A stretch of DNA of 64,000 bases from Cryobacterium arcticum (lineage in GTDB: Bacteria; Actinomycetota; Actinomycetes; Actinomycetales; Microbacteriaceae). Where the stretch lies: NCBI RefSeq assembly GCF_003185895.1, contig NZ_QHLY01000012.1, positions 620,001-684,000 on the forward strand, read 5' to 3'. Each line of letters opens with the position of its first letter. Positions within the stretch are counted from its first letter, which is position 1. Shown piece by piece: positions 61,629 to 64,000 of this stretch. The notes beneath the pieces were generated by a model. That model ran no database searches. It was not told the origin of the DNA and worked only from the letters and a program-made list of their open reading frames with translations. Made by a program: the position numbers and the translations under genes.

Positions 61629-63218
61629 TCAGCGGGTACGGATCCTGGCCCGGTCCGGGAGCGGACGCGCCGGAGCCAACCGGGCTCCGCCTGACCGGGC
61701 CAGCGCGCGGCCGGTGACGAGGCAGAAGAGCAGACCGGCCAGGCCCAGGCCGGAGACGAACCACTCCAGCGGCCGCCCGGCCGCCATCGCGGGTGTGTCC
61801 GTGACGCTGAGTGGTACCGTCTGCACCATGGCGCCTGGCACCCAGGTAGGCAGGCTGTCGAGGTTCGTGCCGTCCGGGGCGATGATCGCACTGGTGCCGA
61901 CGGTGGAGATGTTCACCACGGTGCGCCCGGCCTCGATAGCGCGCAGCCGCGCGATCGCGAGCTGTTGCACGGACTCATCGGTAGTGCCGAAGTCGGCATT
62001 GTTGGTCTGGGCCAGGATGATCTCGGCGTCGTCGTCGATCATCTCGTGCACCAATTGGTCGTCGGCGATATCGAAACAGATCGCGATCCCGGCGATGATG
62101 CCCTCGATGTCGAACACGTTGTCGCGGGTGCCGATCTCATAGTCCCGCGAGACCAGGTCGATCAGCTCGGGGGCGAACGGCCGCCAGAAGGCCCGGTCGG
62201 GCATGTACTCGGCGAACGGCACCGGATGCACCTTGTCGTACATGTCCACTGCGCCCTCACCGGCCTTCCAGAGCAGCGACGTGTTGTAGTACTTGCCATC
62301 GCGGAGCGTGATCGTACCGGCGATCAGCGGTGCGTCCATCGCCCGGCTCACGTAGTCGGCCACCCGGGCGGAATCCGCCGAGCGCAACGGGTCGACATCG
62401 ATTCCGTTCTCCGGCCAGACGACGAAGTCGACCGGTTCGCCCACCAGCGGAAGGGTCGCCGACACGTGGTCGGACAGGATCTGCCCCGGCGCGTTCTGCG
62501 CGAACAGGCCGGCATCCGACGCGCCCTGCACGGCGGCGATGCGCGCGGTACCGCTCTGCAACGTCGGCCACGCCGGGAAGGCCAGCAGCAGGGCAACGGC
62601 GGCCACGGCGATCATCGTGCGCACCGGGATCCGCACCGCGGGCTCCCGGCACAGCTGCACGACGAGAGCGGACAGCCAGACGATCACAAAGCTCAGCCCG
62701 GACATGCCCACCCAGGCCACGAGCGGGGCGAACGGGCTCTCCGCCTGGGAGATGGCCACCCGGCCCCAGGCGAAGCCGCCGTACGGCCAGACGGCGGAGA
62801 TCGCTTCCCTTGCGGTCCACAGGCCGGCGACGACCACCGGGATCATGCCGAGGCGTCCGACCGCGCTCGGCCAGACCCGCGGTCCGGCATTCAGCACGAT
62901 GCCGATGAGCATCATTCCGACGGCGAAGAAGATGGCTTCGAGCCCGGCCAGGGCCAGCCACGGCACCGGGCCGAGGTACAGGGTGAGCCAGCTGATGTGG
63001 ATGAGCCAGAAGGAGAGTCCGGAAATGGCGCCGATCAGCAGGCCGGTCCACGGGCCGCGGCCGAGCAGGGCCAGCAGCATCAGGGCGACGCCGACCGGTG
63101 CGAGGATCCACCAGGAGCGGTCGGGGAAGCCGGCGTCGAGGATAGCGCCGGCGCCGGCGGCGAGGAGCATCGCCGCCCAGAGGGGCAGGCCTGTGCTCTG
63201 CTGGTGTGCCGTCTTCAC
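61629..63218 (-). CDS. lnt: Apolipoprotein N-acyltransferase
   Basis: 529 aa. About eight N-terminal membrane helices (residues 13-190) then a nitrilase-type domain with the catalytic triad: Glu in VWPENGID, Lys in YDKVHPVPFAEYMP, and Cys in GIAICFDIADD. It adds the third acyl chain to lipoproteins such as CtaC. Start GTG 63218, 9 bp after the helY stop. TAGGCT lies 6 nt upstream and is formed partly by that stop codon, so a separate leaderless transcript is possible. Confidence 0.94.
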   Translation of the reverse strand: MKTAHQQSTGLPLWAAMLLAAGAGAILDAGFPDRSWWILAPVGVALMLLALLGRGPWTGLLIGAISGLSFWLIHISWLTLYLGPVPWLALAGLEAIFFAVGMMLIGIVLNAGPRVWPSAVGRLGMIPVVVAGLWTAREAISAVWPYGGFAWGRVAISQAESPFAPLVAWVGMSGLSFVIVWLSALVVQLCREPAVRIPVRTMIAVAAVALLLAFPAWPTLQSGTARIAAVQGASDAGLFAQNAPGQILSDHVSATLPLVGEPVDFVVWPENGIDVDPLRSADSARVADYVSRAMDAPLIAGTITLRDGKYYNTSLLWKAGEGAVDMYDKVHPVPFAEYMPDRAFWRPFAPELIDLVSRDYEIGTRDNVFDIEGIIAGIAICFDIADDQLVHEMIDDDAEIILAQTNNADFGTTDESVQQLAIARLRAIEAGRTVVNISTVGTSAIIAPDGTNLDSLPTWVPGAMVQTVPLSVTDTPAMAAGRPLEWFVSGLGLAGLLFCLVTGRALARSGGARLAPARPLPDRARIRTR

Positions 63219-63224
63219 TTCAAC

Positions 63225-63230
63225 AGCCTA
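63225..63230 (-). promoter_or_regulatory. -10 element of lnt (leaderless type)
   Basis: TAGGCT on the minus strand, 6 nt before GTG 63218; its first three bases are the helY stop codon. Confidence 0.4.
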
Positions 63231-64000
63231 CGCGACCGAGGAATACGCGACGATGCCGCGGCGGATGGAGTCCATCGCCACCCGCGCGGTGCGGCCCACG
63301 GGGCCGTCAGCCACCAGGGAGAGCTGGTCGAGAAGGTCGATGGTCTGCTTGGTCCAGCGCACGAAGTCACCCGCAGCCATCTCGGCTTCCTCCAACACCA
63401 GGCCGAGCGAGTCACCCCGCGCCCACTTCCACATGGCAAGGCTGAGCCCGCCGGCTAGCGGGTTGCTGCCGGGCAGCTTGTGGTCGCGTTCGAGGTCGTC
63501 CAGCTGGCTCCAGAGGGTCTGGGTCGCGTCCAGGGCCGGACGGAACGGTCCCTTGGGCAGGTAGCGTTCGTCGGTCAGCCCTTCGTCACGCCGGGGTTCG
63601 AAGACCAGGGCGCAGGCCATCGCGGCCAGGCTCGGGGCGTCGAGCGAGTTCCACAGGCCCCGGCGCAGGGATTCGGCGACGAGCAGGTCGCGGTCGGCGT
63701 AGATCCGGCGCAGGATCAGGCCGCTCTCGCTGAGGGTGACGGCCCGGCCCTCTCCGGGCACGAGGTAGCCGAAGCCGAGCAGCACGTCGGTGACCCGGTC
63801 GAAGATCCGGGCCACGGCCCCGGTGCGGGCGGTGATCTGGCTGGTCAGGGCCTCGGTTTCCCGGGTCAGCTTCCACCAGCGCTGCGCCCAGCGGGCGTGC
63901 GCTTCCCGGTCGGGGCAGCTGTGGCAGGGGTGCGCGCGCATGCGCTTGCGGAGCGCGGCGAGTTCCTTCAGCCGTCGGTCGCGTCCACGCGCGTTCGAGT
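63228..64000 (-). CDS. helY: HelY-type DEAD/DEAH-box RNA helicase, C-terminal part (5' end outside window)
   Basis: 257 codons, open to the window edge. It begins RRLKELAALRKRMRAHPCHS, followed by CPDREAHARWAQRWW, a motif of the Ski2/Mtr4-like HelY helicases, and ends with the DSHCT domain (AVARIFDRVTDVLLGFGYL, LRRIYADRDLLVAESLRRGLW, LALRKW-type LSLAMWKWARGDSLGLVL, and GDFVRWTKQTIDLLDQL). The helicase core motifs lie outside the window. Same strand as lnt, a pairing common in actinobacteria. Confidence 0.9.
   Translation of the reverse strand, partial: SNARGRDRRLKELAALRKRMRAHPCHSCPDREAHARWAQRWWKLTRETEALTSQITARTGAVARIFDRVTDVLLGFGYLVPGEGRAVTLSESGLILRRIYADRDLLVAESLRRGLWNSLDAPSLAAMACALVFEPRRDEGLTDERYLPKGPFRPALDATQTLWSQLDDLERDHKLPGSNPLAGGLSLAMWKWARGDSLGLVLEEAEMAAGDFVRWTKQTIDLLDQLSLVADGPVGRTARVAMDSIRRGIVAYSSVA

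Overview
High-GC actinobacterial chromosome, probably Microbacteriaceae. The supporting signs are the glnA2-glnE-glnA cluster, RbpA, MurT/GatD-like proteins next to the primary sigma factor, an actinobacterial bc1-aa3 respiratory cluster (ctaCDF / ctaE-qcrCAB), HelY next to Lnt, and many small actinobacterial families (DUF4191, DUF3043, DUF7455, PAC2). A Cryobacterium-like genus is my guess; the window alone cannot prove it. I saw no tRNA, rRNA, CRISPR array, insertion sequence or prophage. Almost all of it reads as conserved core chromosome.

Layout. 1-9.7 kb: start of polyphosphate glucokinase, methionine aminopeptidase, a small SPOR-like protein, panB, and the nitrogen-assimilation block glnA2-glnE facing glnA1, which has a GlnR-type operator. 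9.8-18.4 kb: a membrane-anchored pseudokinase, lpd-sucB, pepA, a PAC2 protein and an MFS transporter. 18.5-29.3 kb: sigA-murT-gatD in one transcription unit, DUF7455, topoisomerase IV (parE, parC) with an SDR gene bracketed by two copies of a palindromic repeat, and an alkaline-phosphatase-fold enzyme. 29.4-41.8 kb: DUF3043, M20 peptidase, ErpA-like protein, the whole cytochrome bc1-aa3 branch in two convergent units with an rRNA methyltransferase between them, and trpD. 41.8-46.9 kb: glycerol uptake and kinase (glpF-glpK) divergent from the PTS-type dihydroxyacetone kinase (dhaKLM). 47-52 kb: a more accessory stretch with a patatin-like lipase behind a leader ORF, a short UvrA paralogue, a VOC protein and an AraC regulator. 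52-58 kb: a stress-type operon (three small envelope proteins, YihY, manganese catalase, zinc alcohol dehydrogenase). 57.4-64 kb: HdeD-like protein, atypical SDR, NfeD-SPFH-GDPD, rbpA, lnt and the C-terminal part of HelY.

The most interesting observation is the MurT-GatD pair after sigA. The GatD homologue has glycine where the glutamine-hydrolysing cysteine should be, and the MurT homologue has no cysteine at all, so it lacks the usual zinc ribbon. Microbacteriaceae make group-B peptidoglycan, in which the alpha-carboxyl of D-Glu carries the cross-bridge diamino acid instead of being amidated. I therefore propose, as inference, that this pair was repurposed to attach an amino acid (or act as a scaffold) rather than to amidate. 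A second theme is leaderless transcription: 16 genes have a TANNNT-like hexamer 6-8 nt before the start codon, including a divergent pair whose -10 elements and start codons interlock.
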